In this document: positions 30,309-40,315 of the stretch, piece after piece
How positions within the stretch are numbered: position 1 is the first letter of the stretch
How the letters are laid out: each line of letters starts with the position of its first letter
Made by a program: the position numbers and the translations under genes
The notes under the pieces: generated by a model
Told to the model about the DNA's origin: nothing
Databases searched by the model: none
What the model saw: the letters and a program-made list of their open reading frames with translations, nothing else
DNA from: Gammaproteobacteria bacterium
GTDB taxonomy: Bacteria > Pseudomonadota > Gammaproteobacteria > Steroidobacterales > Steroidobacteraceae
Assembly: GCA_020029535.1 (NCBI GenBank)
Contig: JAIBJM010000004.1
Location: 1-64,000 of the forward strand
Direction of reading: 5' to 3'
DNA length: 64,000 bases

Positions 30309-31922
30309 CTAGCTGTCGCGCTCCGCAGCCGGCTTGTGCACATAGCGGAAAGCGCTGCGACCAATGGTCAACAGATCGCCTTCGTTCAGCGCCGCCCGGG
30401 AGACGCGCTTGCCATTGACGTAAACGCCGTTGGTGCTGTCCAGGTCCTCGACCACGGTGCCGTCGGCCGTCAGCAGCATGACCGCGTGATGGCGGCTGAT
30501 GTAGTCGGCTTCGATCTGCACGTCGTTGTCCGGAGTACGACCGATGGTGGTGTGGCGGCCCAGCACGTGCACGATGCCGGTGTCACCCTCAGTGCGCACC
30601 AACAGCCGCGCTACGCTACTGGCCGTATCTGCAACTGGCGCGATACCTGCTTCGATCCGGCTCAGGTTCTGCTGGATGCTGCCGATGACAGCCGCGCTGC
30701 TGGCCGTCTCGCGCTCCAGTCGCGCGATCAGACTGTTGCGTTCATCCAGCGAACCGCGGATCTCCAGCAGCTGCTGGCGCAAGATCGCTTCCGCCTCCAC
30801 GTGCTTCTCGAGACGCAGCTCCATCTGACGGACCTGATGCTCGGCACTGCGGATGCGTTCTTCGGCAGCGGCCAGATCGGCCAGCGCTGTGTCACCACGA
30901 CTCTGCGCTTCTTCAAGCTGTTCACGCAGCGCCTGAATGCTTTCGAGGTGATCGCGCAGCTGGATTTCGCCCTGCGCAACCTGTTTGGCGACACTGGCGA
31001 GCCGCGCGCGTTCGCCGTCCAGTTCGCTGCGCGCCTGCGCCAGCGCGGCGGTCAGCTCGGCGGTGCGGCCTTGTTCTGCAGCCAGCGCCGACTGCAGCTC
31101 GCCATCGCGCACCGCGGCAGCCTTCGTCTGGCCGGACAGCTGTTGCTCCAGCTGCTGCTGGCGTGTCGCAGCCTCGGCCTGCTGATGGGCGGCGGCCGCA
31201 GTGCTCTGCTGCAGCTGGTTCTGCAACGTGGCCAGATTCTGCTGCGTTTCGGTCAGCTGCCGCTGCAGCGTGTCCGCTCGACTGCGCTCGGCGGCGAGCG
31301 CCGACTGCAGCTCGCCCTCGCGCGCGGCCGCAACCTGCACCTGACCCGACAGCTGCTGCTCCAGCTGGTGCTGGCGCGCGGCAGCCTCCGCCAGCTGCTG
31401 CTCGCCTTCGACAACCATGGTCTCGAACAGCTGCCGGCGTACTTCGAGGGTCTGCACGATTTCGTTGTGACGCTCGCTGCGACGGTGCGCCAGCAATGTC
31501 TCCGACTGCGCGCTTTGATGCGCCGTCTCGCGCACAGCGAGATCCGCGTGCGTTTGCGTCAACTGTTGTTCCAGTGCCGCGATGCGCTGATCGCGCGCAC
31601 CCACTTCGCGTTCGAATACCGAGAGCTGTTCGCTCTTGGTGTGCAGGTGGTCTTCCAGTTCGCGCAGGCTTTGCGTCAAAGCGCGCAGCTTGTCCGCCAC
31701 CTGGTCGCCGGCCATTGAAGCAACGGCCGCGGGCTCGGCCCTCATCGCTTCGACGCTGACCTGCCAGGTGTCAGTGCGCGCCAGCGCATCCAGCGCCGGC
31801 ATCACATGCGTATCGTCGGCGCTGCCGGACGTCGGCGTGCCGTCAGGCAGCATCGGCAGCTCGGCGGTCTCCTCCAGTTCTTCGGGACGCGCCGGCGGCA
31901 TGCGGTAGCTCGGACTGCTCAT
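30309..31922 (-). CDS. FHA domain protein with long coiled coil
   Basis: A 537-residue cytoplasmic protein. Residues about 70–395 are a Gln/Glu/Ala-rich coiled coil with internally repeated blocks (RQQLEQQLSGQ and a similar RQHLEQQLSGQ-like copy; DGELQSALAAE repeated as EGELQSALAAE). The C-terminal domain (about 425–520) is an FHA phosphothreonine-binding fold with IGRTPDNDVQI, SRHHA and LDSTNGVYVNG. There is no kinase or phosphatase gene nearby. The role is probably scaffolding of phosphoproteins, inferred only from the architecture. Confidence 0.88.
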   Translation of the reverse strand: MSSPSYRMPPARPEELEETAELPMLPDGTPTSGSADDTHVMPALDALARTDTWQVSVEAMRAEPAAVASMAGDQVADKLRALTQSLRELEDHLHTKSEQLSVFEREVGARDQRIAALEQQLTQTHADLAVRETAHQSAQSETLLAHRRSERHNEIVQTLEVRRQLFETMVVEGEQQLAEAAARQHQLEQQLSGQVQVAAAREGELQSALAAERSRADTLQRQLTETQQNLATLQNQLQQSTAAAAHQQAEAATRQQQLEQQLSGQTKAAAVRDGELQSALAAEQGRTAELTAALAQARSELDGERARLASVAKQVAQGEIQLRDHLESIQALREQLEEAQSRGDTALADLAAAEERIRSAEHQVRQMELRLEKHVEAEAILRQQLLEIRGSLDERNSLIARLERETASSAAVIGSIQQNLSRIEAGIAPVADTASSVARLLVRTEGDTGIVHVLGRHTTIGRTPDNDVQIEADYISRHHAVMLLTADGTVVEDLDSTNGVYVNGKRVSRAALNEGDLLTIGRSAFRYVHKPAAERDS

Positions 31923-31984
31923 GGCGTCAGTCTAAAGGAAGGGCTGGGCGCCGGGGCTACGGTCCGCCGGAACTGTGGAATATG

Positions 31985-32542
31985 TCAGGAAGGGACAAAG
32001 GCCGGTGCGCTGCCGAGAAATGCCCTGAGAGCGGGCTCGGCTTCCTGGGCCTCGGGCGGCAGCTGGCTCAGCAGCACCGGACACGACAGGTTGCGCGACA
32101 GCGCCCGCTGCTGCTCGTCGGCTTCGGACAGCACCATGCGGCGGACCGCCCCCGATCGCTGCTGCTGCAGAGCCAGCGCCACCGCCACACCGCCGCCGTG
32201 CGCCAGCACATCCACACTGCGCAGATACAGCGAATCCAGCAGATCGCCCAACGCGGCGGCCGCATCGGCCACGCCGACCGGACTGCCGATGGGATCGGAC
32301 TGGCCGCAGCCGGGCAGATCGACGGCATAAACCGAACGATCCATGCCCAGCGGCAGCAGCAACGAGTGGAAAAATCCGCCGTCGGCTTCGAGGCCGGGAA
32401 TGCACAGCAGCGCAGTGGCCTCATCGAAGCCGCCCCCGGGCGGCACGGCCTGATGAAGATGCAGTTGGCCGTAACGGCAATCGTAGTAGGCGCGGCGCAG
32501 ACGCGGTACGCGCGGCGCATTGCTGGTGAACCTGGTCATATT
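31985..32542 (-). CDS. Short alpha/beta-hydrolase-fold protein lacking the nucleophile serine
   Basis: A 185-residue protein from ATG 32542. It has the hydrolase-fold core: LLCIPGLEADGGFFHSLL, YAVDLPGCGQSDPIG, and an elbow that reads LAHGGGVAVAL. The G-x-S-x-G serine is replaced by glycine, and the chain ends before the usual acid and histidine. It is therefore probably not a working hydrolase and may be a decayed or repurposed member; the frame is open throughout. It is divergent from the Omp85-like gene with 113 bases between. Confidence 0.6.
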   Translation of the reverse strand, partial: NMTRFTSNAPRVPRLRRAYYDCRYGQLHLHQAVPPGGGFDEATALLCIPGLEADGGFFHSLLLPLGMDRSVYAVDLPGCGQSDPIGSPVGVADAAAALGDLLDSLYLRSVDVLAHGGGVAVALALQQQRSGAVRRMVLSEADEQQRALSRNLSCPVLLSQLPPEAQEAEPALRAFLGSAPAFVPS

Positions 32543-32655
32543 CCGCCGGTGACATGTCAGACAACGCACATTATGGCTGTCGGTGCTGCACACGATGCAA
32601 GTGTTGGGCATGGCGGGGTTGACGCTGCACGGCGCCGGATGCTCCGATGCAGTAG

Positions 32656-34272
32656 ATGCGCTGCGCCCCGCTTGCCTTGCTGCTGCTGATTGCGCCGCTG
32701 TCACAGGGCGCGGCGCCCGATGCATTACCCGACGACGCCACGCTGGAGGCCAGCGGCGCACGCATCGGCGAGATCATCATCCATGCCGGCGATATCTTCG
32801 ATCTCAGCCAGCCCGGCGAGAACCGCGCGCTGTTCCGGCTGGCCAACCGGCTGCATGTCAATACCCGCGAGGCAACGCTGCACGCCGACCTGCTGTTCAG
32901 CAGTGGTGACCTGTACTCGCGCCGGCTGCTGGAGGAAACCGAGCGCAATCTGCGCAAGCGCGACTATCTGCGCGAACCACGGGTACGACCGCTGCGCCAT
33001 CACGATGGCCTGGTGGATGTTGAAGTCTTCACGCACGACGTATGGACCTTGCAGCTCAGTCCTTCGTACAGCCGCAGCGGCGGCACCAACGAGAGCTCCA
33101 TGGATTTCGAGGACGCGAACTTCCTGGGCCGCGGCAAGAAGATCCGGTTCAGCTACGGCTCCGATGTGGATCGCGACCTGGTGTCCCTGAGCTGGCTCGA
33201 TCCGCATGTGTTCGGTAGCCGCTGGCAGGATGAATTGCGCTGGACCGATGCCAGTGACGGCCATGTCTACAGCGCAGCGGTATCACGGCCGTTCTATGCA
33301 TTGAATGTCCGCCACAGCTACGGCCTTGCCGCCCTGGACAGCGCCTTGACCGACACGCGCTACCGGCTGGGTGATTCCTACGACGACTATGATCACGAAC
33401 GCCGCGATTACCGGATCCTTGCAGGCTGGTCCACAGGCCTGGTCAGCCGCATCATCCGCCGCGTCACGCTGGGCTGGCACTTCACCGAGGACCGCTTCGC
33501 CGCCTCTACGGGTGGCAGCACGCTGGCGCCGCTACCGGCAGACCGCAGACTGTCCTATCCGTATGTGCAGCTGGATCTGATCCGGGACGACTTCCGCACC
33601 ATCCGCAACTTCGATCTGATCGATCGTACCGAGGACCTGCAGTTCGGCCTCAGCGGCGGCGCCATGGCGGGCTGGGCGGGCACCGCGCTGGGCGCGGACC
33701 GCGACGCCGCGATATTTGCAGTCAGCGCCAGTTACGGCGAACAGCTGGGCGAGCGCCAGCAGCTGTTCCTGTCGCTGTCGGGCAGCAGCCGGCTCGAACA
33801 AGGCGACAGCCGCGATCTGCGCAGCGCGTTCACGGCCGCCTGGTATCTGCGCACCTCGCCGCGCACGCTGCTGCATGCCAAGGCCGCCGTCAGCAGCGGC
33901 AGCAACCTGGATCTGGATCACTACTACCAGCTCGGCGGCGACAATGGCCTGCGCGGTTATCCGTTGCGCTACCAGCAGGGCACCGGCATGGCGCTGTTCA
34001 AGCTCGAGCAGCGCATCTATACCGACTGGACGCTGTGGAGGCTGTTCGATATCGGCGCCGCCGCCTTCATCGACGCCGGCCGCACCTGGGGCAGCAATCC
34101 CATCGGCGCGCCGCAACTCGGCTGGCTGCGCGACGTGGGCATCGGACTGCGGCTGGGCAACAGCCGCTCATCACTGGGAAATGTCATCCACATCGATCTC
34201 GCCGCACCGCTGGACGGCGCTGGCGGGATCGACCGGCTGCAGCTGCTGGTGGGTACCGAAGCGACTTTCTAG
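32656..34272 (+). CDS. Omp85/BamA-like outer-membrane barrel protein
   Basis: A 538-residue exported protein. Signal peptide (PLALLLLIAPLSQGAAP), an N-terminal region of about 80 residues resembling a single POTRA module (IGEIIIHAGDIFDL, then LLEETERNLRKRDYLREPRV), and a barrel domain of about 380 residues. GLRGYP near residue 433 matches the conserved RGY/F loop of the Omp85 superfamily, and the chain ends in an aromatic residue (TEATF) as expected for BAM substrates. It is too short and POTRA-poor to be BamA itself. It may secrete or insert a partner; none is adjacent. Confidence 0.85.
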   Translation: MRCAPLALLLLIAPLSQGAAPDALPDDATLEASGARIGEIIIHAGDIFDLSQPGENRALFRLANRLHVNTREATLHADLLFSSGDLYSRRLLEETERNLRKRDYLREPRVRPLRHHDGLVDVEVFTHDVWTLQLSPSYSRSGGTNESSMDFEDANFLGRGKKIRFSYGSDVDRDLVSLSWLDPHVFGSRWQDELRWTDASDGHVYSAAVSRPFYALNVRHSYGLAALDSALTDTRYRLGDSYDDYDHERRDYRILAGWSTGLVSRIIRRVTLGWHFTEDRFAASTGGSTLAPLPADRRLSYPYVQLDLIRDDFRTIRNFDLIDRTEDLQFGLSGGAMAGWAGTALGADRDAAIFAVSASYGEQLGERQQLFLSLSGSSRLEQGDSRDLRSAFTAAWYLRTSPRTLLHAKAAVSSGSNLDLDHYYQLGGDNGLRGYPLRYQQGTGMALFKLEQRIYTDWTLWRLFDIGAAAFIDAGRTWGSNPIGAPQLGWLRDVGIGLRLGNSRSSLGNVIHIDLAAPLDGAGGIDRLQLLVGTEATF

Positions 34273-34275
34273 GCG

Positions 34276-36120
34276 CTAAAACATGCTCGACGGATCGAGC
34301 TCGCCGTCTGCGCGGCGCTCCCGCGACGGAATGTAATCGCCGGTGATCATGGCGTCGTAACCCTGCCCCGGCCCTACCATCGGATACACGCCGGCATCGG
34401 CATCGATGATCACTTCAAGAAAGGCCGGTCCCTTGAAGGCGAGGAATTCGGCGATCACGGCCGGGACGTCCTGCTTGCGGTCGAGCCGCTTCGCATACTG
34501 GAAGCCGTCGGCCTGCGCCGCCTTGACGAAGTCCTTCTTGTGCAGCGATTTATCGCTCCCGGACAGGCGCCCCTTGAAGAACAGCTTCTGCCACTGCTTG
34601 ACCATGCCGTCGCCGAAATTGTTCAGCACCACCACTTTGATCGGCAGATCGTAGGTGGTGGCGGTCTCCAGTTCGCCAATGTTCATGCGGATGCTGGCGT
34701 CGCCATCGATGTCGATGACCAGCTTGCCGGGATTGGCCACCTGCGCACCGATGGCGGCCGGCAAGCCGAAGCCCATGGTGCCCATGCTGCCGGAGGTCAG
34801 CCACAGCCGCGGCCCCCGGAAGTCGAACATCTGCGCCGCCCACATCTGATGCTGACCGACGCCGGTGCTGATGATGGCCTCGCCCTTCGCGATGCGGTTG
34901 ATCTCTTCGATGACGTAATGCGGCTGCACCAGCTCGCTGCCGCGGTTGTAGTTCATCGCGTGGCGCCGTTTCAACGCCGCGAGGTCCGTCTGCCAGGGCG
35001 CGAAGTCCGGCCTGAATCCGCTGCGACGACCGGCCGCAGTCAGCGCGCGCAGCGCCTCGGCCAGTCGGCCGACATGATGCCAGTGCACGGCCTTGACCTT
35101 GTTGATCTCGGCACGGTCCACGTCCAGCTGTGCGATGCGGCGCGCGCCGGCGGCAAACTTCTTCGGATCGCCGGCCACGCGATCGTCGAAGCGCGCACCC
35201 ACGGCGATCAGGAAATCGCAGTCCTCGACGGCATAGTTCGCGTAGGCCGTGCCGTGCATGCCCAGCATGTGCATGGACAGCGGATCGGTGGTGTCGACGG
35301 CACCGATGCCCATCAGCGTGGTGACCACCGGAATATCGAACGCATGGACGAATTCATTCAGCGCCGCCGAGGCTTCGCCATTGATGACGCCGCCGCCGGC
35401 ATAGATCAGCGGCCGGCGCGCTTCGGCCAGCAGCTGGAAAAATGCCGCAGCCTGTTCATCCTGCAGCGCGTTGGCGTCCACTTCGGCGAGGCGATGGCGA
35501 TAACCGGGAATCGACAGCCGTCCAGTGCCCTCGAAGGTGCCATGCCAGTTCTGCACATCCTTCGGCACGTCGATGACCACCGGTCCGGGACGGCCGGTGC
35601 GTGCAATCTCGAATGCGGTGCGCAGCGTGGTTTCCAGCCGCGCCGGATCGGTGACCAGGAACACATGCTTGGCCAGCGAGCCCATCAGCGCCGCCACCGG
35701 CGCCTCCTGGAAGGCATCGGTGCCGATCGCTGCGGTGGGCACCTGGCCGCAGATCACCACAATGGGCACCGAGTCGGCCATGCAGTCACGCACCGGCGTC
35801 ACGGTGTTGGTGGCGCCCGGACCCGAGGTGACCATGCAGACGCCCACCTTGCCACTGGCCCGGGCGTAACCGGCGGCCATGAAGCCGGCGCCCTGCTCGT
35901 TGGCAGGCACGATCAGCGGAATCTGGCGCCCGCCATTGGCCTTCTGGTCCTCGTTGAAGGTCATGATGGCGTCGTAGGTGGGCAGGATGGCCCCGCCGCT
36001 GTAACCGAAAATGGCGCCAACCCCTTCATCGGCAAGGACTTGCATGATGATCTGCGAACCGGTCATTTTCTTTCCGGCCAGCGGGTGCGATTGGGGCGCG
36101 ATCTTGGCGGCTTGGGTCAT
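34276..36120 (-). CDS. ilvB: Acetohydroxyacid (acetolactate) synthase large subunit
   Basis: A 614-residue ThDP enzyme that condenses pyruvate with pyruvate or 2-oxobutyrate in valine/leucine/isoleucine synthesis. The start is set at ATG 36120 (MTQAAKIAPQ); longer in-frame extension would run into the divergent ilvN start. The ThDP glutamate is in VPANEQGAGFMA; IDIDGDASIRMNIGELET and VVVLNN form the GDG-type diphosphate motif; the N-terminal MTGSQIIMQVLADEGVGAIF is typical. The regulatory subunit gene is divergent rather than downstream. ilvC is not in the window. Confidence 0.96.
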   Translation of the reverse strand: MTQAAKIAPQSHPLAGKKMTGSQIIMQVLADEGVGAIFGYSGGAILPTYDAIMTFNEDQKANGGRQIPLIVPANEQGAGFMAAGYARASGKVGVCMVTSGPGATNTVTPVRDCMADSVPIVVICGQVPTAAIGTDAFQEAPVAALMGSLAKHVFLVTDPARLETTLRTAFEIARTGRPGPVVIDVPKDVQNWHGTFEGTGRLSIPGYRHRLAEVDANALQDEQAAAFFQLLAEARRPLIYAGGGVINGEASAALNEFVHAFDIPVVTTLMGIGAVDTTDPLSMHMLGMHGTAYANYAVEDCDFLIAVGARFDDRVAGDPKKFAAGARRIAQLDVDRAEINKVKAVHWHHVGRLAEALRALTAAGRRSGFRPDFAPWQTDLAALKRRHAMNYNRGSELVQPHYVIEEINRIAKGEAIISTGVGQHQMWAAQMFDFRGPRLWLTSGSMGTMGFGLPAAIGAQVANPGKLVIDIDGDASIRMNIGELETATTYDLPIKVVVLNNFGDGMVKQWQKLFFKGRLSGSDKSLHKKDFVKAAQADGFQYAKRLDRKQDVPAVIAEFLAFKGPAFLEVIIDADAGVYPMVGPGQGYDAMITGDYIPSRERRADGELDPSSMF

Positions 36121-36195
36121 GGCGGCGACGACAGCGAATTGGTTTGACAGCCTAACAGCTTGGGCAGGCGACACAAAATCGCTATTCTGCCGCCC

Positions 36196-36702
36196 ATGCG
36201 ACACATCATTGGCATATTGCTGCAGAACGAAGCCGGCGCCCTGAGCCGGGTGGCCGGCATGTTTTCCAGCCGCGGCTACAACATCGAATCCCTGGCGGTG
36301 GCGCCCACCGACGATCCCACTGTCTCACGGCTGACGCTGGTGACTTCGGGCTCGGAGGCCGTGATCCACCAGATCGTCAACCAGCTCAACAAGCTGGTGG
36401 ATGTGGTCAATGTCGAAGACATGACCCGTGGCGAGCATCTGGAACGCGAACTGGTGCTGCTGAAGCTCCGTCTGGAACCTGCGCAACGCGATGCCGTGCG
36501 CGGCTTCGTGGTCCGTACCGGCGGGCGGGTGCTGGATCCCAGCACCGAATCCTTCATCGTCGAACTGCTGGGGAGCGAAGCCGAAATCAGCGGCTTCATC
36601 GCCGAGCTGGCCGGGCACGGCGAACTGATCGAGGTGGTGCGCAGCGGTGCGTTGGGAGTGAGCCGCAGCAACCGGGCACTGCGGCTCGTCGAAACAGCCT
36701 AG
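36196..36702 (+). CDS. ilvN: Acetohydroxyacid synthase regulatory (small) subunit
   Basis: A 168-residue protein from ATG 36196. The N-terminal ACT domain (MRHIIGILLQNEAGALSRVA, then GMFSSRGYNIESLAV) binds valine, and the C-terminal part (about 80–165; RELVLLKLRL, DPSTESFIVELLG) matches IlvN/IlvH proteins of the usual 160–170 length. It activates and confers feedback inhibition on the large subunit. It is transcribed away from ilvB across a 75-base gap, an unusual arrangement. Confidence 0.96.
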   Translation: MRHIIGILLQNEAGALSRVAGMFSSRGYNIESLAVAPTDDPTVSRLTLVTSGSEAVIHQIVNQLNKLVDVVNVEDMTRGEHLERELVLLKLRLEPAQRDAVRGFVVRTGGRVLDPSTESFIVELLGSEAEISGFIAELAGHGELIEVVRSGALGVSRSNRALRLVETA

Positions 36703-36716
36703 AAGATTTCCGGGGA

Positions 36717-37076
<360 letters not shown>

Positions 37077-37108
37077 CTAGTGGGTCGGCCTTACGGCGAT
37101 CGGGAAAG

Positions 37109-37124
37109 TGCACCTTTCATGCCA
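37109..37124 (-). promoter_or_regulatory. Sigma-54 (-24/-12) promoter of the PII gene
   Basis: On the minus strand TGGCATGAAAGGTGCA has the GG and GC elements exactly 12 bases apart, matching consensus TGGCACG-N4-TTGCA with two mismatches. Transcription would begin about 40 bases before the glnK start. Consistent with NtrC-controlled glnK expression under nitrogen limitation. Confidence 0.6.
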
Positions 37125-37233
37125 CGGTCACGGGCATCGCCATGAAGCTCGGGCAGCGGTTTTCCATTGGATCAATGCGGTTACCGGCACCAATTTGGCG
37201 CACAGGTTGCCGCCCTTGCCCGCCACTGGTGCG

Positions 37234-39618
37234 TCAGCCTGGACCGCGATCCACCGGCCGCAACCGCAGGGCCGCGACCGTGCCGTCCTGCTGGGCGTCG
37301 GCCAGCGCCTGCGACAGCGCCGATCGCTGCATGCGCATCCAGTCCATGACCTGCGAAGCCGGCATCGGCCGGCTGATGAAATAACCCTGCGCCAGATCGC
37401 AGCCCAGCCGCAGCAGCGCCGACCAAGCCTCGGGTGTTTCGACGCCTTCGGCCACCACGCGCAGACCCAGGATGTGGCCCAGCTCGGTGGTGGATCGCAC
37501 GATGGCCCGGTTGCTGGCCGAACCTTCCAGATTCAACACGAAGCCGCGGTCGATCTTCAGCTCATCCACCGGCAGCGAATGCAGCTGCGCCAGCGAGGAC
37601 TGACCGGTGCCGAAATCGTCGATGGCGAAACGGACGCCGGCAGCACGCAGCTGCTGCATGGCGCGCGCCGCCTGTTCCGGCTCGCTCATGATGGCGCTTT
37701 CGGTGACTTCGAGCATCAGCTGGCGGGCGTCGACGTTGTGTTCGCGCAGCAGCGTCAGTACCTGCGTCGGCAGATCGGGCTCGCCCAGATCCTGCGCAGA
37801 CAGATTGATTGACAGCTCAGTCTCCAATCCCTGGCGGCGCCATTCGCCCAGCTGCCGGATCGCAGCGCGCAACACCCAGCGCGACAGATCGGCCACGGTC
37901 GAGGCACGTTCGGCCAGCGGCACGAATTCAGCGGGAGATATCGGCCCCAGCGTCGGATGGGTCCAGCGCACCAGCGCCTCGAAGCCCACCGCATTGCGGG
38001 TGGTCATCAGCACCAGCGGCTGAAATGCCAGATGCAGGTCGTCGTTGGCAATTGCGCGACGCAGTTCGCTGACCAGCGTGATGCGGCGGCGATGCTCGGT
38101 ATCGTGGCCTGGTTGATAAACCACGCAGGGAGTGCCGCAATCCTTGGCCTCGACCAACGCCACATCGGCTTCGCGCAGCAGATCATCGACGGCCACGTGC
38201 GGCGCGCGCCATTCACTCAGGCCGGCGCGGATCTCCACGGCGATCGACAGATCCCCGACGTTGACGCCGGTGCGCAGCTCGCCGACCAGAACGCTCAACA
38301 GCCGCAGGCTCTCCGGTTCGCGCTGCGGCAACGCCAGCCCGAAGCGGTCCGCGCCAAAGCGCGCACAGCAGCCCTGCGAACCGGCCAGTTGGGTCAGCCG
38401 CCGCGCCAGCGCCTGCAATACCTGATCGCCGATCTGATACCCCACTGAAGCATTGAGATCCCGGAAGCGGTACAGATCGATCAGCGCCACGGTGCAACGC
38501 TCTTTATCGCGTGGATAGCGTTCCAGCCACTGCCGCATGGCCATGCGGTTCGGCAGGCCGGTCAGCGGATCGTGCGTGGCCTGCTCGACGATGCGCGCCT
38601 CGCGCTCGCGGATGCCCGCCTGCATGGCGTTGAAGCTGTCGGCCAGCTGCCGGAATTCCTCGCCGCCACGCACATGTATGGGCTGCTGGTAGTCACCCTG
38701 TTGCACTCGCCGTGCAGCAGCTACCAGCACACCGAGCGGACGCACCGCGCCCCGACCGGTCAACCATGCCACCACGATGGCGCCGAGCAACGAAGCGCCG
38801 CCGATCAGCAGCAACGCCAAACGCATCTGCCGATATTGCGCCAGCGCCACGTCCAGCGAGCGTTGCACCACCAGGTCGATATTGCCGTGCTGCGCCGGAA
38901 GCGGCGCACTCAGCGTGAGATACCGTTCGGCGTTGAGTTGCGTCACCGTGGGCTCGTGCGTGGCCAGCACCGCCGGCAGGGTTTCGGACAACCGGCGGCG
39001 GTCATCCGCTGCGAGCGTCGAGATCACATACACGCTCTGGCCGCTGCCATCGCGCGTGATGAAGCTCACTTCAGAACCGGCCAGCGCACGCAGCTGCTGC
39101 GCCAGCGGCTGATCGATCGCAAATCCCAGTGCGATCCAGCCGATGGTTTCCGGTGCGCGCAGCGGTGTGAACACCAGCTGCATCGGCCGGCCACGGATCA
39201 CCACATAGGTGGGAGCAGCCGACGATGAATCCCTGTCAGGTGGACGCACGACCGCCAACTCAGCCGTATCCAGAGTCGAGGCCGCAAGCGTACCGTCGCT
39301 GTGATACATCACGGCCAGTCCGGCGTTGATGCGCCGCGCGTGATTGCCCAGCGCCGACAGGATGGTGGCGCGGTTGTCGCTGGTAGCCGCCTCGCGGAAG
39401 GCAAAGTCCGCAACCAGCACCTCGGCCGCCGACCGGAGCTGGCGCGCACGGTCATCGAGTATGCGGTCCAGCATCAGGCGGGTGGCCGTCAGCTGCTGCA
39501 CGGAATCGGCCTGCACACCCCGGTTCAGGTACACCAGGGCAAGGACGATGGTCACACCCTCGGCAAATGCCATCAGGGTCACGACAAAAATGAGCAGCTG
39601 GTTCTTGAAGCTCTTCAC
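37234..39618 (-). CDS. Membrane sensor GGDEF(degenerate)-EAL protein, probable c-di-GMP phosphodiesterase
   Basis: 794 residues from GTG 39618; an earlier in-frame ATG at 39669 would overlap the divergent gene. Two transmembrane segments (about 5–30 and 265–290) flank a periplasmic Cache-like sensor, followed by HAMP (about 290–340), GGDEF (about 345–500) and EAL (about 515–770). The GGDEF signature has become GADRF (422–426), so cyclase activity is unlikely. The EAL site is intact (EALVRW at 547–549, LEVTES, DDFGTG, KIDRGF, EGVET). Best read as a phosphodiesterase. It is divergent from a cupredoxin-like/barrel pair, which it may serve. Confidence 0.92.
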   Translation of the reverse strand: MKSFKNQLLIFVVTLMAFAEGVTIVLALVYLNRGVQADSVQQLTATRLMLDRILDDRARQLRSAAEVLVADFAFREAATSDNRATILSALGNHARRINAGLAVMYHSDGTLAASTLDTAELAVVRPPDRDSSSAAPTYVVIRGRPMQLVFTPLRAPETIGWIALGFAIDQPLAQQLRALAGSEVSFITRDGSGQSVYVISTLAADDRRRLSETLPAVLATHEPTVTQLNAERYLTLSAPLPAQHGNIDLVVQRSLDVALAQYRQMRLALLLIGGASLLGAIVVAWLTGRGAVRPLGVLVAAARRVQQGDYQQPIHVRGGEEFRQLADSFNAMQAGIREREARIVEQATHDPLTGLPNRMAMRQWLERYPRDKERCTVALIDLYRFRDLNASVGYQIGDQVLQALARRLTQLAGSQGCCARFGADRFGLALPQREPESLRLLSVLVGELRTGVNVGDLSIAVEIRAGLSEWRAPHVAVDDLLREADVALVEAKDCGTPCVVYQPGHDTEHRRRITLVSELRRAIANDDLHLAFQPLVLMTTRNAVGFEALVRWTHPTLGPISPAEFVPLAERASTVADLSRWVLRAAIRQLGEWRRQGLETELSINLSAQDLGEPDLPTQVLTLLREHNVDARQLMLEVTESAIMSEPEQAARAMQQLRAAGVRFAIDDFGTGQSSLAQLHSLPVDELKIDRGFVLNLEGSASNRAIVRSTTELGHILGLRVVAEGVETPEAWSALLRLGCDLAQGYFISRPMPASQVMDWMRMQRSALSQALADAQQDGTVAALRLRPVDRGPG

Positions 39619-39661
39619 GACTGCGATTACTAATGCGGCGGTAATGCATGCTAAGAGTGCT

Positions 39662-40315
39662 ATGCACACCGCTTATGTGATGGCCTGCACGATTCTGCCG
39701 GCACTGGGTCAGGCAGCTTTCACCGCAGAGCTGTCCGTCACGGTGCTGGACAACGCCGGCAGACCTTTCGCCGGCGCGGCGGTGATTGCGGAGCCGCAGA
39801 CGCCGGCGCCGCGCCCGAATGCATCGCCGCGATCCGAAATGGACCAGCGCGACCTGCAGTTCGTGCCCAACCTGCTGGTGATCCGCACTGGAACAGCAGT
39901 GTCATTCCCGAACAGCGACCAGGTCTGGCACCAGGTTTATTCGTTCTCCGGCGCCAGGACTTTCCAGCTGTCGCTGTATGCGGGACGCGCGCATCCACCG
40001 GTGATCTTCGACAAGCCCGGCCTGGTCACTCTGGGCTGCAACATCCACGATGGCATGATCGGCTACATCTACGTCACCGATTCGCCGTGGCATGGCCGCA
40101 GTGATACGAACGGCCAGCTGACGCTGCAGAACCTGCCAGCCGGTAACTACACCGTGAAGATCTGGCATCAGCGCTTCAACGATCCTGCCGCCAGTCTCAG
40201 TCGCAGCGTGACGCTGACCGACGATCAGGCTGTCCGTTCTGCCTTCCTGTTGAAGCAGAATCTGAAACCGGCATTGCACTCCCACGGCAATGAGAAGCAA
40301 TGGGAAGATTACTGA
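39662..40315 (+). CDS. Periplasmic cupredoxin-like 'methylamine utilization' family protein
   Basis: 217 residues from ATG 39662, with a signal peptide (CTILPALGQA). The protein is beta-rich. The segment TAVSFPNSDQVWHQVYSFS, then GCNIHDGMIGYIYVT, has the Cys/His/Met pattern of a blue-copper-like domain, and LQNLPAGNYTVKIWHQRF is a transthyretin-like carboxypeptidase-regulatory segment. Proteins of this kind are annotated as methylamine utilization proteins although no methylamine dehydrogenase genes are present here. Its 3' end overlaps the next gene by 16 bases. Confidence 0.8.
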   Translation: MHTAYVMACTILPALGQAAFTAELSVTVLDNAGRPFAGAAVIAEPQTPAPRPNASPRSEMDQRDLQFVPNLLVIRTGTAVSFPNSDQVWHQVYSFSGARTFQLSLYAGRAHPPVIFDKPGLVTLGCNIHDGMIGYIYVTDSPWHGRSDTNGQLTLQNLPAGNYTVKIWHQRFNDPAASLSRSVTLTDDQAVRSAFLLKQNLKPALHSHGNEKQWEDY

